A stretch of 64,000 bases of DNA from Eutreptiella sp. 'Long Island Sound 2002' (lineage: Eukaryota; Euglenozoa; Euglenophyceae; Eutreptiales; Eutreptiaceae), in assembly GCA_964036045.1 (NCBI GenBank), contig OZ038388.1, forward strand, positions 28,789,759 to 28,853,758, in the 5' to 3' direction. The notes beneath the pieces are model-generated. The model did not search any database. It saw nothing but the letters and a program-made list of their open reading frames with translations, and was not told where the DNA came from. The position numbers and the translations under genes are program-made. This document shows, piece by piece, positions 34,446 to 45,075 of this stretch. Each line of letters starts with the position of its first letter. Position 1 is the stretch's first letter.

Positions 34446-36974
34446 TCATGGCTGCACGTGTGGATCGGGGCCCCCTGCCGGATCCGGATCAGCGGACAGA
34501 GGGGGGCCGCCAGCAGGTTCAGGGGGACCACCCGCACCCGGCGCGGGCGGCCAGCGAGGCGGCCCCTGTCCCCGTGGGCCTCCGCCCGAGGCGGTCGTCG
34601 CCTGCTGAGACCCGGCAGATGCGGCGGGGTCCCCCTCTGCCTGCCTGCCGGATGTACTTGCCGCCGTACTCCCCGTAGAAGTCACTGCCCCACGCCGTGC
34701 TGCAGACCCAATCGCTCCAGATCGTGCCGCCGACGGCGACGCCCCGCGCTCCGCCGCGGGGCGGGCACCCGTGGGCAGCGTGAGCGCTCTGGACCCCGCC
34801 TGGGACGACGCGAAAGGCCCTGCCTGGCCCCCCGGCATAACGCGAGCCAGCATGGCCAGCGCCTGGTCCCGTAGCGCCGAATCAGTCGCATGGTCCCGCT
34901 GGATGTGGTCCAGCAGGTCCTTGGGCTGGAGCTGGGTAGGCCGGCAGTGCGTGCCAGCTCTCCATGTGCAGTGACCAGCCCCATCCAGCCGAGACCAGGG
35001 GCAGACGTTGATCGTCTTTGTCCCACGCTGCTGCGTGGCCAAGTCACCACCGAAGTGCTGCAGCACGTACCGAATGTTGGCATAGCCGCCATACTGAGGC
35101 GGCGGGCCCCTCTTGGGCGGCGGCTTGGGCGCCACTTTTGGGGCCGGCCTCGCCGCCGCGGCCAGGGGTGCCGCAGGCCGTACTGGTGGCACGCCTGGTG
35201 GCTGCGGCAGGTGCAGCATTCCCCCCACGGGGAACTGCTCCTCCACCCAGCGGCGCCACGCGTCGGCAAACTTCTCCCGGTCGCCCTCGACCTTCCACCT
35301 GGACGTGGGGAACGCCCGGAGCCAGGGCCCCATGTTCTCCGCCATGACCAGGCGGAGGGCATCTCCTCTGCTCTGCCGGCGGAAGCGTGTCGCGGCCGCG
35401 CCTGCCACGGTCCCTTGCAGGTACAGCGCCTCGCCCCTGTCGCCACTCAGTGCACTAAGGTGCAGAGCCTCCAGGTCGGCGGGGCGGACTGTGAGCACCG
35501 TGCCCTCTCCGCGATCGTACAGGCGCAGTGCCGAGGAGTGGGGCTCCAATGCCGCCGCAACCCAGCACCACGCCCGCGACACGCTATGCAGCAGTGCCAG
35601 CGAGGCTGCCGGCCTGTTGCTGGAGGACTGCGCTGCCGGGGCCGTGGGGAGGGCCGCCGCGTGACCCTGCAGCACCCTGCACATGCCAGCTGCATGCTCA
35701 GCCTGCCACATGTTGCTCGGGGCTATGGGCCAGACGTCCTGCCCCTGGATCGCCGGCGGCCGCCTGACCTCCACGAAGACCGCCGGCGCCGGCAGGATGT
35801 CCTCGGCCGTGCACCTGTGCGCCCTGCGCAACGGCCCCAGCTCCCCGAGGCACTCCCGGAACACCGGGTAACAGGCCGGGCCCCTGGACTGCTGCCTCCT
35901 GAGCCGGCACGCGGTGACTACGACCCACTCCAGTCCCCCTGTCTCCACCGTAACGCAGGCCCAATACTCCGCCCCCTCCAACACCACCAGCCGCCCCGAA
36001 TCCGCCACGCCCACCGTATGGGTGGAAGGCACGCTCTCCACCCTCAGCCACCGCTTGGCGCTTTCTTCCCACGGCTGGGGGGCATGCATCTGCTGCTGCT
36101 GCATCGCGTCCTGCACGTGCTGCAGGGACACCGTCGCCAGCATGGACATCCCCCCGTCCGCCGCCGCCTCCATACACAGCAGGGCATGTTGCATGCGCGC
36201 CCCGGGCAGCCCCACGTTGTGCGGGACGTCCGCCAGGTCCAAGGGCGTGCGGGGCACCGGCAGGGCATCCAACACCGCTGCAGGCAGCTCCCCCAGGGAC
36301 GGCAGATGCGCGATGGGCCCCATGTCCCTGTTGAGGACCACCGCCGCCACCCACCGCCTGTCCAGCGCGGACAGGAGGTTGCCCGGCCTCGGCACCCTGA
36401 GGAGGGTGCCGACGGCGGACATGAGGGCGCACAGGCCACAGTCCTTGGTGTTGCCGGCCGGCTGCTGCACCTGTGCCGCCCGGGCCTCCGCCAGCAGATG
36501 CTCTGCATCCGGCCATCCCGCCCTCTGGCCCCTGGGTGCCATGCGCATCGTCCAGACCGCCATGTCCAACGTGTGCGGCCACTGGGGCGGGGCCCCCGAC
36601 ACCACAGGCCGGACCAGCGGGTCGACGGTCAACCGCATGTCAGGGGCCACGAGGTAGTGGGCCGTCCAGTGCCGCATGTTCGGCGTCTCCAACTGGTCGA
36701 GGTGCACCGCCTCCGAGCCCCCCAGCTCGACGTACCTCGCAATGAGGAGGGCAGCCGGGGTTTGGTCGTGCCGCTGGCCCTCCCACCCCTCCCTCGGGAG
36801 CAGCATGGTGTGGGGGGCCAGGCACTGCACCACGTCGGCTGCCAGCGCGACCACGTCGTCGCTGAGCTCCACCCCATGGTCTGAGGTTTGAGGTTTGAGG
36901 TTTGATTTTGCGGGTACTAGACGCCTTTCGGCCCCGGGGGGGCACCTGGTCGGGCCAGGTGATATCCTCCCCAC
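34446..36974 (-). CDS. LINE A upstream ORF with probable ULP1-like cysteine protease and zinc finger
   Basis: 842 codons from the first start-like codon (GTG at 36974); the true start is unknown, as the first Met is about residue 57. Near the N-terminus HW (102-103), an Asp in LTVDPL (118), Gln (170/171) and DCGLCAL with Cys179 match the spacing and order H-D-Q-C of the ULP1/SENP (C48) peptidase core. Such proteases are known in some non-LTR clades such as NeSL. Around 658-695 there is a CX10C...HX4H cluster ending DLLDHIQRDH, like the nucleic-acid-binding finger of R2/NeSL-type elements. The C-terminus is Pro/Gly/Ala-rich. It ends in TGA and the same frame continues as the endonuclease/RT ORF. 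OTU or another cysteine protease is the alternative. Confidence 0.7.
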   Translation of the reverse strand: MGRISPGPTRCPPGAERRLVPAKSNLKPQTSDHGVELSDDVVALAADVVQCLAPHTMLLPREGWEGQRHDQTPAALLIARYVELGGSEAVHLDQLETPNMRHWTAHYLVAPDMRLTVDPLVRPVVSGAPPQWPHTLDMAVWTMRMAPRGQRAGWPDAEHLLAEARAAQVQQPAGNTKDCGLCALMSAVGTLLRVPRPGNLLSALDRRWVAAVVLNRDMGPIAHLPSLGELPAAVLDALPVPRTPLDLADVPHNVGLPGARMQHALLCMEAAADGGMSMLATVSLQHVQDAMQQQQMHAPQPWEESAKRWLRVESVPSTHTVGVADSGRLVVLEGAEYWACVTVETGGLEWVVVTACRLRRQQSRGPACYPVFRECLGELGPLRRAHRCTAEDILPAPAVFVEVRRPPAIQGQDVWPIAPSNMWQAEHAAGMCRVLQGHAAALPTAPAAQSSSNRPAASLALLHSVSRAWCWVAAALEPHSSALRLYDRGEGTVLTVRPADLEALHLSALSGDRGEALYLQGTVAGAAATRFRRQSRGDALRLVMAENMGPWLRAFPTSRWKVEGDREKFADAWRRWVEEQFPVGGMLHLPQPPGVPPVRPAAPLAAAARPAPKVAPKPPPKRGPPPQYGGYANIRYVLQHFGGDLATQQRGTKTINVCPWSRLDGAGHCTWRAGTHCRPTQLQPKDLLDHIQRDHATDSALRDQALAMLARVMPGGQAGPFASSQAGSRALTLPTGARPAAERGASPSAARSGAIGSAARRGAVTSTGSTAASTSGRQAEGDPAASAGSQQATTASGGGPRGQGPPRWPPAPGAGGPPEPAGGPPLSADPDPAGGPDPHVQP
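36883..36908. repeat. Short TTTGAGG tandem repeat
   Basis: About three to four copies of GGTTTGA inside the start of the LINE A upstream ORF frame. Not a telomere repeat (TTTAGGG), though similar in style. Confidence 0.7.
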
Positions 36975-39279
36975 GGGGTCCTAGTGGGGGGCCCTCCAAG
37001 ACGCACCTCCTGCCTGGTGGCGGAGTCCCCCGGGTTCACAGAGCTCGGAGCCCCGTCCTTCCCCGGCTTCCCCGTCTCGCCACTCCCCGGTCTGTGCATC
37101 AATTCGCAGCCGTGGCTGCAGGCGCTTACCCACTGCGTCGCCCCCCTAATGCGTGGTCGCCCGGGGCGCCGGCGCCGCCGGGCCCGTGCTACTGGCTTGT
37201 CGCCAGTGGGACCCCCTTGGGCTGGCGCGGAGGCTGCCTAGCCTAGGGGTTGGGGCGTGGCGCTGTGCGCCACTACTGCCTTGGCGGCTGCAGTGCCCCG
37301 TCTGTGTGTGCGCGGCGCTCGCGGCCGGTTCGGGGGGTTCGGGCCGGTACCTGGCGTTGTGTCTCTCTCGTTTCCCCCCCCCCCGCCCCGCGTGTTCCGC
37401 GCTGCGTGTGGCGGGCCGTCCCGTCCGGGTGTCCCTTACCCTCGCTCGCTGGTACGCCCTTCCACGCGGTCTGTGCGTTCCCCGCGCTCGGTCCGGTTGC
37501 CCTTCCGGTAGTCCCCGCGTGTCCCTTTCGTGTGTGTGCGCTCGCGCTCTCGCGGTGTCCGCTCCCCCCCCCCCCCCGGGTGGTGTGGCGTGCGCATCTC
37601 GCGTGGTCCCGGCACTGGGCGCTGGTAGGGCCGTTCCACGTGGTCCGTGCCCCTCCGCGTGTCCTGCCCCGGTCCCTTGCTCCGTCTGGCGTGCTTGGGG
37701 GGGGGCGGTCCGGTCCTGGTTCCCCCCTACCTGGCTTGGGGTTGTGGGGATGGCGGCAGGGCGTCCCCGGGGGGGGTGCCTTCTACCGTTGCGTGGGGCG
37801 TCTGGGGTCATGCGCTCCCCCTCCCCCGACTGCCCGCCCACTGGGCGGGCTGTCGGGGTCCGCGATCCACGTGTTGTGGGCGCGGGCGTGCGGGTTTGGG
37901 GGCCCTGCTCTGTCCCTTCGGCCGGCACGCCCTGTGGGGGCTGCGCGCCGCGGGGCGGGTCCGTGGCGTTCATATGCTGGGGGGCGGGCTGAGGGGGGGG
38001 GGAGGGCGTGCGCCGTACCCCCCGGTTGTGCGGCCGGGGCGGGGCCTGTAGGGCGGGGGGTCGCTCTGCCTCATTCCGTCCCTCTGCCTTCCCTGGGCAG
38101 GCAACAAAGCGGGCGTCACTGGCGTTGTGCTGTCCATGGGGGGCGTGGCCCCCCATACCACTCCGGTTCGTGCTCACCAGGCTTCTCTGGGTACGATCTG
38201 TGCGGCGTCCCGGTGCGCAGGCGCGGGCTCGCTTGTTCTTCGCGGCCCCCATGGGAGCCGGCGGCTGGGGCGGGGGGGCGGGTCGCACTCCGGCTCCTCT
38301 CTCGGGCGGGGGGGGGACCATCCCCCCTGCCTCGGGGGGTGGGGCCCGGGGCCCCCGCGGCTTGCGGGCCGGTGGGGGGGCGGGGGGGGGGGGTGTCGCG
38401 CCGCGGCCTCCCTGCTCTCCTTCTGGGCGGCGGCCTGCGGTACTCCATCCTGGCCCCCTTTTCGTCGCCGGCGCGCTCCCTTCCGGCGTGCGCATGCGGT
38501 CGGGGCCGAAGTGCCCACCCGGGGTGGGGGGGGGTGAGGGGCGGCCCGTGGACCGCTCCCCCGGGGGCCCTAGCAGACCTGAACCCCCCCTGTGTCATCC
38601 CTGAGTGGGCTGTGGTTACGGGAGGGTCATGCGGGGCGCGGCCTCCTTCCTGTTCCGTTGTGCCCGTCGCTCCGGCACACCGGTGTGGGCTCGCGGGAGC
38701 AGGTCCAGCTGCCGCTCCCCCGACCGCGTCGCCGTCCCTTCTGGGGGGGGGGGGCGCTCCCCCGGCCCCGGGGGGTCGAGGGCCGCGTCTGTGGCTCTTC
38801 AGCTGGGGTGGGTGCGGGGGGGGGGGTGGGGGGGCCGCCCCCCCGCCCGCTCTCGGGCCTGTGTGGGAGGGGGGGGGGGGAGTGGGGGGGGCCCTCTGGT
38901 CCCCTGGCGCCGCCTCCTGACGGCCGGGGGGGGGGGCGGCATGGCAGTCCTGGCCCCGGGGGCCAGCCATCGGCTGGGGGGTCGCGCCCTTCCCACGCCC
39001 CCCTCTACCTAGAGCCGGATCCTCGTGCAGGCCCTCGCTGGGGCCCCTCATCCCCCCGGCCGTTATCGCGCGGCGCTGGCCGGCCAGGGGCGGCCGTGAG
39101 GGTTAGCGGTCAGTGGTTAGCGGGCCGCGGGGCAGCAGGTTCCCCCCCGCGCTCGTTGTCTCCGCACTGCCTCCCGCGGGAGGTGGCACGCTCTCATGCG
39201 TCTTGCCGTACCGTGGGGGGGGCGTGGGTCAGGGGGCCCAGCCCGCCCCCCCACTCTCTCGTATCCGCCGTCTGGGCCA
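36975..39279. other. Extremely GC-rich spacer, possible LINE A 5' region
   Basis: Lies upstream (minus strand) of LINE A and downstream of ORF-b. G runs of 7-12 cluster on the plus strand at 38270-38400 and 38740-38940, so the minus strand is C-rich. Many frames on both strands stay open through base composition alone (Pro, Gly, Arg, Ala repeats), and I do not accept any as a gene. It could be a LINE A 5' untranslated/promoter region or leftover of another element. Confidence 0.45.
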
Positions 39280-39798
39280 TCACCTGCGCCGCCGCTTGTG
39301 TGGGGGCTCGCGCTGTGGCGGCGGCGGGTTGTGCCGGCGGTAGCGCCAGTGGGCGAGGGCGCTGCGCAAAGCCCGGGGGAGCCAGTTGTTGGCGTCCGCA
39401 TCCGTGATGCGGAGCACCGCTCCCCCTTCCAGGAAAGCCGGCCACGTCGGCTCCCTGTCGGGCCACGCCGCCGAGATCACTGACCTGAGGACCCTCTCAT
39501 GGTCCTCTGGGGCTGCCCACCCCCCCTGGGGTACCTCTCGGTTTCCTCCGTCTCTCCGGAGGAGCACGGCATCGAAGGGCCGGTTCCTCGAATTCCTGGA
39601 GGTCCCCTGGTTGGCCCAGCACAACCACCCGTACACCTCCCCCACCAGGGGGAGGGTCTCCTCCCCCAGAGGGTCTGGGACCGCGCCCCAGTCCCGGTCC
39701 CATGGCCGGCCCTCCTCTGCCTCCCGCGCCGGCCCCCCTCGCTGCCCCTGCGCCTGCGGCGCCGATGCCGCGCCCCGCCCCCCCTCCGCCGAGGCCAC
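39280..39798 (-). CDS. ORF-b C-terminal end (shifted frame)
   Basis: The last part of ORF-b appears to run in this frame: it has ordinary globular-looking sequence (LPLVGEVYGWLCWANQGTS, VLRSVISAAWPDREPTWPAF) and a basic end (PPHKRRRR), possibly a nuclear localisation signal. The frame used upstream continues only as Gly/Arg/Pro-rich sequence. A run of seven C at 39778-39784 is the likely slip point, either a real frameshift, programmed slippage or a sequencing error. Function unknown. Confidence 0.5.
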   Translation of the reverse strand: MASAEGGRGAASAPQAQGQRGGPAREAEEGRPWDRDWGAVPDPLGEETLPLVGEVYGWLCWANQGTSRNSRNRPFDAVLLRRDGGNREVPQGGWAAPEDHERVLRSVISAAWPDREPTWPAFLEGGAVLRITDADANNWLPRALRSALAHWRYRRHNPPPPQREPPHKRRRR

Positions 39799-40595
39799 CC
39801 GCGCCGGCTCCGCCCTCGGCGCGGGGGGGGCTGGCTGGTGCCGGGGTCGGTGGGGGTTTGGGGGGGACGAGCTCGCCGGCGTCAGGGTCGATGTTGTAGA
39901 GGTGGTAGTGGTGGTGGTGGTGGTGGTGGTGGCTGTGGTGTGCCGGCATCTGTTGGATGCCGGGGGGGATGCACCTCACCGGCTGCACGTCCGGCTGCGG
40001 GGGCGCCCCGCCCTGTGCCCCCCTCCCTTCGTCCCGTCCTCCCCCCATGGCTCCCATGCCCCGTCCCGCCTGTTCCTTGGGGCCCGCGGCGCCCTTGCCC
40101 TTGCCCTTGGGCCCCTTTCCAGCCCCCTGCCCGTGTCGCGGGTACCGCCTTCCGTCCCCCACGCCCTGGCCACCCCGCTCACCCACCTCTCCTCGCCCTG
40201 CCCCCTGCTCCTGGGCTCCCTGCCCGTGCCCCTGCGCGCCCTTCCCGTGCCCTGGCCCCTTCCCGGCCCCCTGTCCCGAATCGCGCCGTCCGCTGCCTGC
40301 GCTCTGCTCCCTCCCGCTGCTGCGCCCTTGCTCCCTGCCGCGCGTGACCTGGCCTGCTCCTTGCGCGCGCTCCTGGGCACTTCCCCCGCCGCCTCCTGCC
40401 CCCCGCTCCGCGCTCCCGTGGCTGGCATGCCGCTCTGCCTGCGCGCCCTCCCGCCCTTCCTGAATCACGCGCCGGGCGTCCCGCTGTCTTTGCAGCTGCG
40501 GTAGCGTGACGCCCGGCGGCGAGCGCTCGGGCGCCGGGGGGCGGACGTGCCGCTCCCGCCCCGGGGGGAAGGGCTTGGGGGGGAACGGCTTGGAG
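39497..40595 (-). CDS. ORF-b, downstream half, split by chromovirus copy 2
   Basis: Continues in phase from 56992-57981 once chromovirus copy 2 and one GGAG are removed (...TSPS then KPFPPKPFPPGRER). It is Gly/Gln/Arg-rich with GQG/GAQ-type repeats, then a His tract encoded by a GTG/CAC run at about 39900-39935 (plus strand GTGGTGGTG), then Pro-rich sequence. Low-complexity composition suggests an RNA-binding or structural protein; nothing more can be said. Confidence 0.55.
40592..40595. repeat. Target site duplication GGAG (left)
   Basis: Precedes the TGACGCG end of the left LTR and recurs at 56992-56995 after the right LTR. Confidence 0.92.
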
Positions 40596-43500
40596 TGACG
40601 CGTTCCGGTGGGGGGCCGGCCACGGGACGCTGCGGTGACACGCACAGGTGAGCAGGCAGGCAAAGCACTACGCTCACAAGGGCATCAATACGCTCGTGTC
40701 ATGTGACAAAGCGTTTCAGGATCCTTGCCACTCTGCAACAAGGGAACGAAAGTATGTACAGCAACACATCAGGATATGTACACATGGGGTTGAGACTGGA
40801 CTGGGGTAAGGGTATCACAGGACAATAGACACTCAGTCCCAACTCATATCCCAATCCCAGGTCCCACCCTCTCAGTGGCTGGTGGGGGCGGGGGCTCAAA
40901 CACAACCCATGCCCTGCTCAGTCCGGACCCTGAAACCCTGCCAATGGGGGGGGTGTCCCGCCCAGCCACAGGCGAGTTTCTGTGAACCAAGAGGGTTTCA
41001 AGGCCAATCGACAGTGGCACCCTCTGCTCCCTCAACGGCAGGTTCCAACTCCTCTCTGAGCCAGAGATCTGGCTCCGCCATTATCCGCTAGGAGTTGGTA
41101 GCTGAAAATGGGCTGTTTCAGCCCAAACTGATATTAGCTCCAAAATCTCCAAAAGTGACCCCTTTTTCGGACCCGCCAGAGGTAGGGACGAGGCAACTGA
41201 CCCTATGCTCTTCGAGTACGAACTCCCCGGAGCCCTCACCCAACCTGGTTCCCTCTGAGGTTCCGGCATCAGGGCAACACGGATTCGTCAAGTGGGGTCA
41301 TGATGCCAAAATCACCAAAATTGGCAACATTCTCACGCGTGGCTTGCCCGGCCAGGGCAAGGCCAATGGCTCACAGGTTAGGAGGCAGGACCTAGGACTT
41401 ATATCTGAGTGTACAACTTGGAATAAGGTCCGGGCTCCCTGTGGGCATAGAGAAATGGGGCCCCCAATTGACCACACGGAAGGGGGAAATTGCGGTCCCA
41501 AAATGGGGTCATTTTGGCTGCTCGAAATGAGCTGAAATTTGGGGTGCTCCCAATAGTATATCTCCACGCCGGCTTGGAGATCGGATCCGCGATTCCATAC
41601 GTGATCCACCGAGAGTCCAACAGAGACTCCCATGCACTTGGCTCTCAAAGATCCGCATGCCACCTGGCGTGGTGACGATCCCAATTGGGTCCACAAATGC
41701 CAAAATGGCAAAATTGCCCACACTCACTTTGGGCTAGCACCTTATCGAGTTAGGGTTGCTCCGCTTCGCCCACGTGGTGTGTGAACCATGGGGACCAATA
41801 TGCATAACACCCATGTCATATATGGTCCATTGGTCCATGCGTCCGGCGTGCACGGGTGGGCTGAACATAGTGCACGGCGGGCAGAAAATGTGGAAAGTTG
41901 CTCAAAATGGCCGAAAATGCGCACACTCATGGTTGGGGCAAATGAGGCACATGTCCGACTTGGACCGGAGTGTGCCATAGGATTGGTATCAAGTCATGTG
42001 TGTCCAACATATCTTTTGGGCGTCGCCCAACTCCTCCGGTTTTGGGAATGGCAGGGACGCCAAGTGAGCCCATGATTTGGGATAGTCCCAAATCGCCAAC
42101 ATGGCGGCCACGGTGTGCCAAGCCCAAGAGGAGTTATTCCCCGGGTCCAAGATATGTTGGGCACCGAAGTATGTGCCCTCATATCATACTTGAGTCATGA
42201 TGTCAATTGAGCGCAACGTTGAAAAACACGGTCGCCACTTGACATCATGACGGGCCAAAAACGGCAAAATTGGCACAAAGATACACAAAAGTGCCTTGAA
42301 AGGTGCAAAATTATATTACAATATCTTCGGCTTGGATCGTGCACTCAATTAATCCTTCTAAACATAATGACCTGGCACCAATGACCTTCGATTCCACATA
42401 TGTGCTCCACTTGGGGCGCGTTGAAAGGTCACGAGCGCTACTTCCCAAGTGAGCACATGAAATTATGGAAAATTGCAAAACACACACCTTGCTCCCAACG
42501 CATCGCTTCGGGATCGCCACACAAGCTTCCCTTCACGAAGGTTAGGCTTGCAATTGATCGTAGGGAGTATGGAGAAGGGGCTTGCACAATATGAGGTCCA
42601 TTGGCGGGTTTGGCTTGGAGCGATGGACCCGCCAAATGGGCACGCAACACAACACAAGGCACATACTCCATATTGCCCAAAAAGGTAGCTCCCCCCACGA
42701 TATGTCATGCCCCTCCAAGGGCATAACTTTGTGTCAATCGCTCATAGGAACTCAAGGAGAGTTCCTATGCAACACCAACACTCGCGCGCTACACTCGAAA
42801 GTTATCTTAACGCACGCAATATCATGGCCAAAGAGTTATAACGCAAACTCTACCCTCTTGACCATGATCCATTACGCTAGCGCGCACGTGTGGAGGCGCA
42901 AGGCATATAATGCTTCCTAAATTACCTCGGGAGTATTGTGAATACATCCCACGTTTCCTTATTGTCATTCCTCGCAAGCGGCACGAGATATGACCCTCAC
43001 AAGTGGCCTCACGAATCAACTTTGTTTTGCCCATATCTCTAAGACAAATGGAGGGCAAGATAAAAGGAAAGTTGATTCTTGCAAAGGGAAGCACGTAGGT
43101 CCACTCGAAAGAGGTCAAATCAAGTGCGGGGATGTCGAAGTCGAAAATCCGATTTCGACATCCTGAAAAATTCGGATTAAGGTTGCGAGTGTAAGATGTG
43201 AAAATTGCGGATGCATCAATGCAATTCCTGAAGACTTTAGAGTCTTCGTCACGATTTGCGCTAAAATATCTGTATATAACAGTTAAACAGGCGGTTACGC
43301 TAAAGTCGCGAGCTAACCGCCAGCTGTCAAAACAGTGAATATCAGAACGGAAGCGTAAAAATTGACGGAAACAATATGAAAATAAAACCCTGTTGATTCG
43401 TGACATTCTGATATATAAATTTCCGCTGGCGGTGCATCGGTTGCCGATGCGGGGCTTTACGGCACGGAACACGCTCCCGCCGGGCTCGCACCGGGCGTCA

Positions 43501-43625
43501 ACGGGCGCCTTCCGTACATGGGGTTAGTGGACCGGAGACCGGTCTTCTCTTCCGTACATGGGGTTAGTGGACCGGAGACCGGTTGTATGCCGCAACCTAG
43601 CCATGGGGTTCTGGGTACCGCTTCA
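40596..43625 (-). repeat. 3' LTR of chromovirus copy 2
   Basis: 3,030 bp. Same TG...CA ends, 40-bp tandem pair (43510-43589) and AAAGCGTTTCA site as the other LTRs. At 42603-42633 it carries, like its partner, a 31-bp segment in inverted orientation relative to copy 1 LTRs. Confidence 0.95.
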
Positions 43626-43636
43626 CCCCCCTCCTT
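43626..43636 (-). other. Polypurine tract of copy 2
   Basis: AAGGAGGGGGG on the minus strand directly before the 3' LTR, identical to copy 1. Confidence 0.85.
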
Positions 43637-45075
43637 AGAGCAAACCCTGGGGGGGGCTCGATAACACCCACGCATGGCAGCGGGTACCCAGGACCATTTC
43701 CTGAAGGGGGGGGGTGTCACATCCTCACTTCAGGCTGACGCGCAGGATAGGCTCCCAAATCCCACAGTAAGACAAGTACAGTGCTGTAGCTGTTAGTATC
43801 TGCAAGTATAGTATCAAGTATCAAGTCCCGGGTCCTGGCGGCGATTGTTCGGCATCCAAAGGACCCGTTAACCCATACCAGGCGCACCGGGTGCCGGCTG
43901 CTACGGTCACTACCACAGTGGCAGTGGCATACACGGCCAACATAGGCGTCACACGACGACCGAGGTGGTCCCACAGGTCGAGAGCGACCACAAAGATCCA
44001 TCAGGCTACCCCAAGCTTCCCAAGGCCCGCCGACTGGGGAGAGTCCCCACGGGTCCTTCCTCGGGCGCACCATGTCCATATCCATACGACGCGAGTCCAG
44101 AGTGGTACAGCCGAACGAGCTCCTCCTTAAGGGATCGGGCATCAAGGCCGTCTTTTCCCTCGCCCTATTACCACGAAGGCCATACATGAGGGAGTCCTCA
44201 TGCAGTGTGGGCGGAGGCGTCAACTCCTCAAACCACCAGTTTCCCAGGCAGACTGACCGAGGTCAGGAGCACCGGAGGCCGCCATCCGACTGCAAGTGCG
44301 TCTGCGAGTCAGTAGGCTCACACTGGGACTGACAGTGGCGGACCGCTGGGAGTGTAGTCAGGCAACTGGGCTTCCCGCCTGGCGCCATCAGGATCTCCAC
44401 ACATCACAGCGAATAGGGCACACGGTATCACGGGCACTCAAACAGAAGAATCTGTAACAGGTACTGGTCCAGGCTGGACCATATGTAAATGCATGTACAC
44501 GGCGACTCAAGGCGCCATCGTATTACGATTCGCATCCCTCGGGGGGAAAGACAGTCCATTCCTCAGTGATGGGCTGACAACACTTGACATAAAGAGGCAC
44601 ATATCCTGGAGGGAAGAAAAACAAGCGATAGATGGGGTAATAGGCGTGTAAACACACTCTGGATAGAGCGCCAAACCACGCCCCCGTCAGGATAAGGCAA
44701 TGCAGGAGGGTGGACAGGAAAACGCCTGAGTTCAGGCCATATATAGTCTCGAGACACACGTCGACTGGTCTGGATTCCGCAAGTGCCATGGAACCAGACC
44801 ACACACCAAAAAATCGCAATGCCGATGACAGCGGCATCCGTTGCGCAACGTGGTATGGGCTTCAAGGCCCTAAGAGCTCAGAAATATGAAGGTCAGTCGC
44901 CCTACCTGGTTTCCCAAGGATTCAGCAGGGGGGGGAGTGACAAATGGAAGTTAAAAAGAGGGGCCATCCTCCTCTGCATTCAGCAGGGGGGGGTATATGG
45001 CCACTCTGATGGCAGGTCACCGGAAGATGGAAGAGAGCAAGCAAGTAAGGGACGATCCGTCGACCTCACAAGCGC
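43637..45075 (-). other. Noncoding region between pol and 3' LTR, copy 2
   Basis: Collinear with 11916-13370 of copy 1 and likewise without a credible gene. Its left-hand deletion junction with pol lies near 45090 and shows a CAG microhomology. Confidence 0.55.

Noticed and set aside
37146-38920. 449- and 556-codon frames in the GC-rich spacer
   Set aside because: Simultaneously open on both strands with Pro/Gly/Arg low complexity; explained by base composition.
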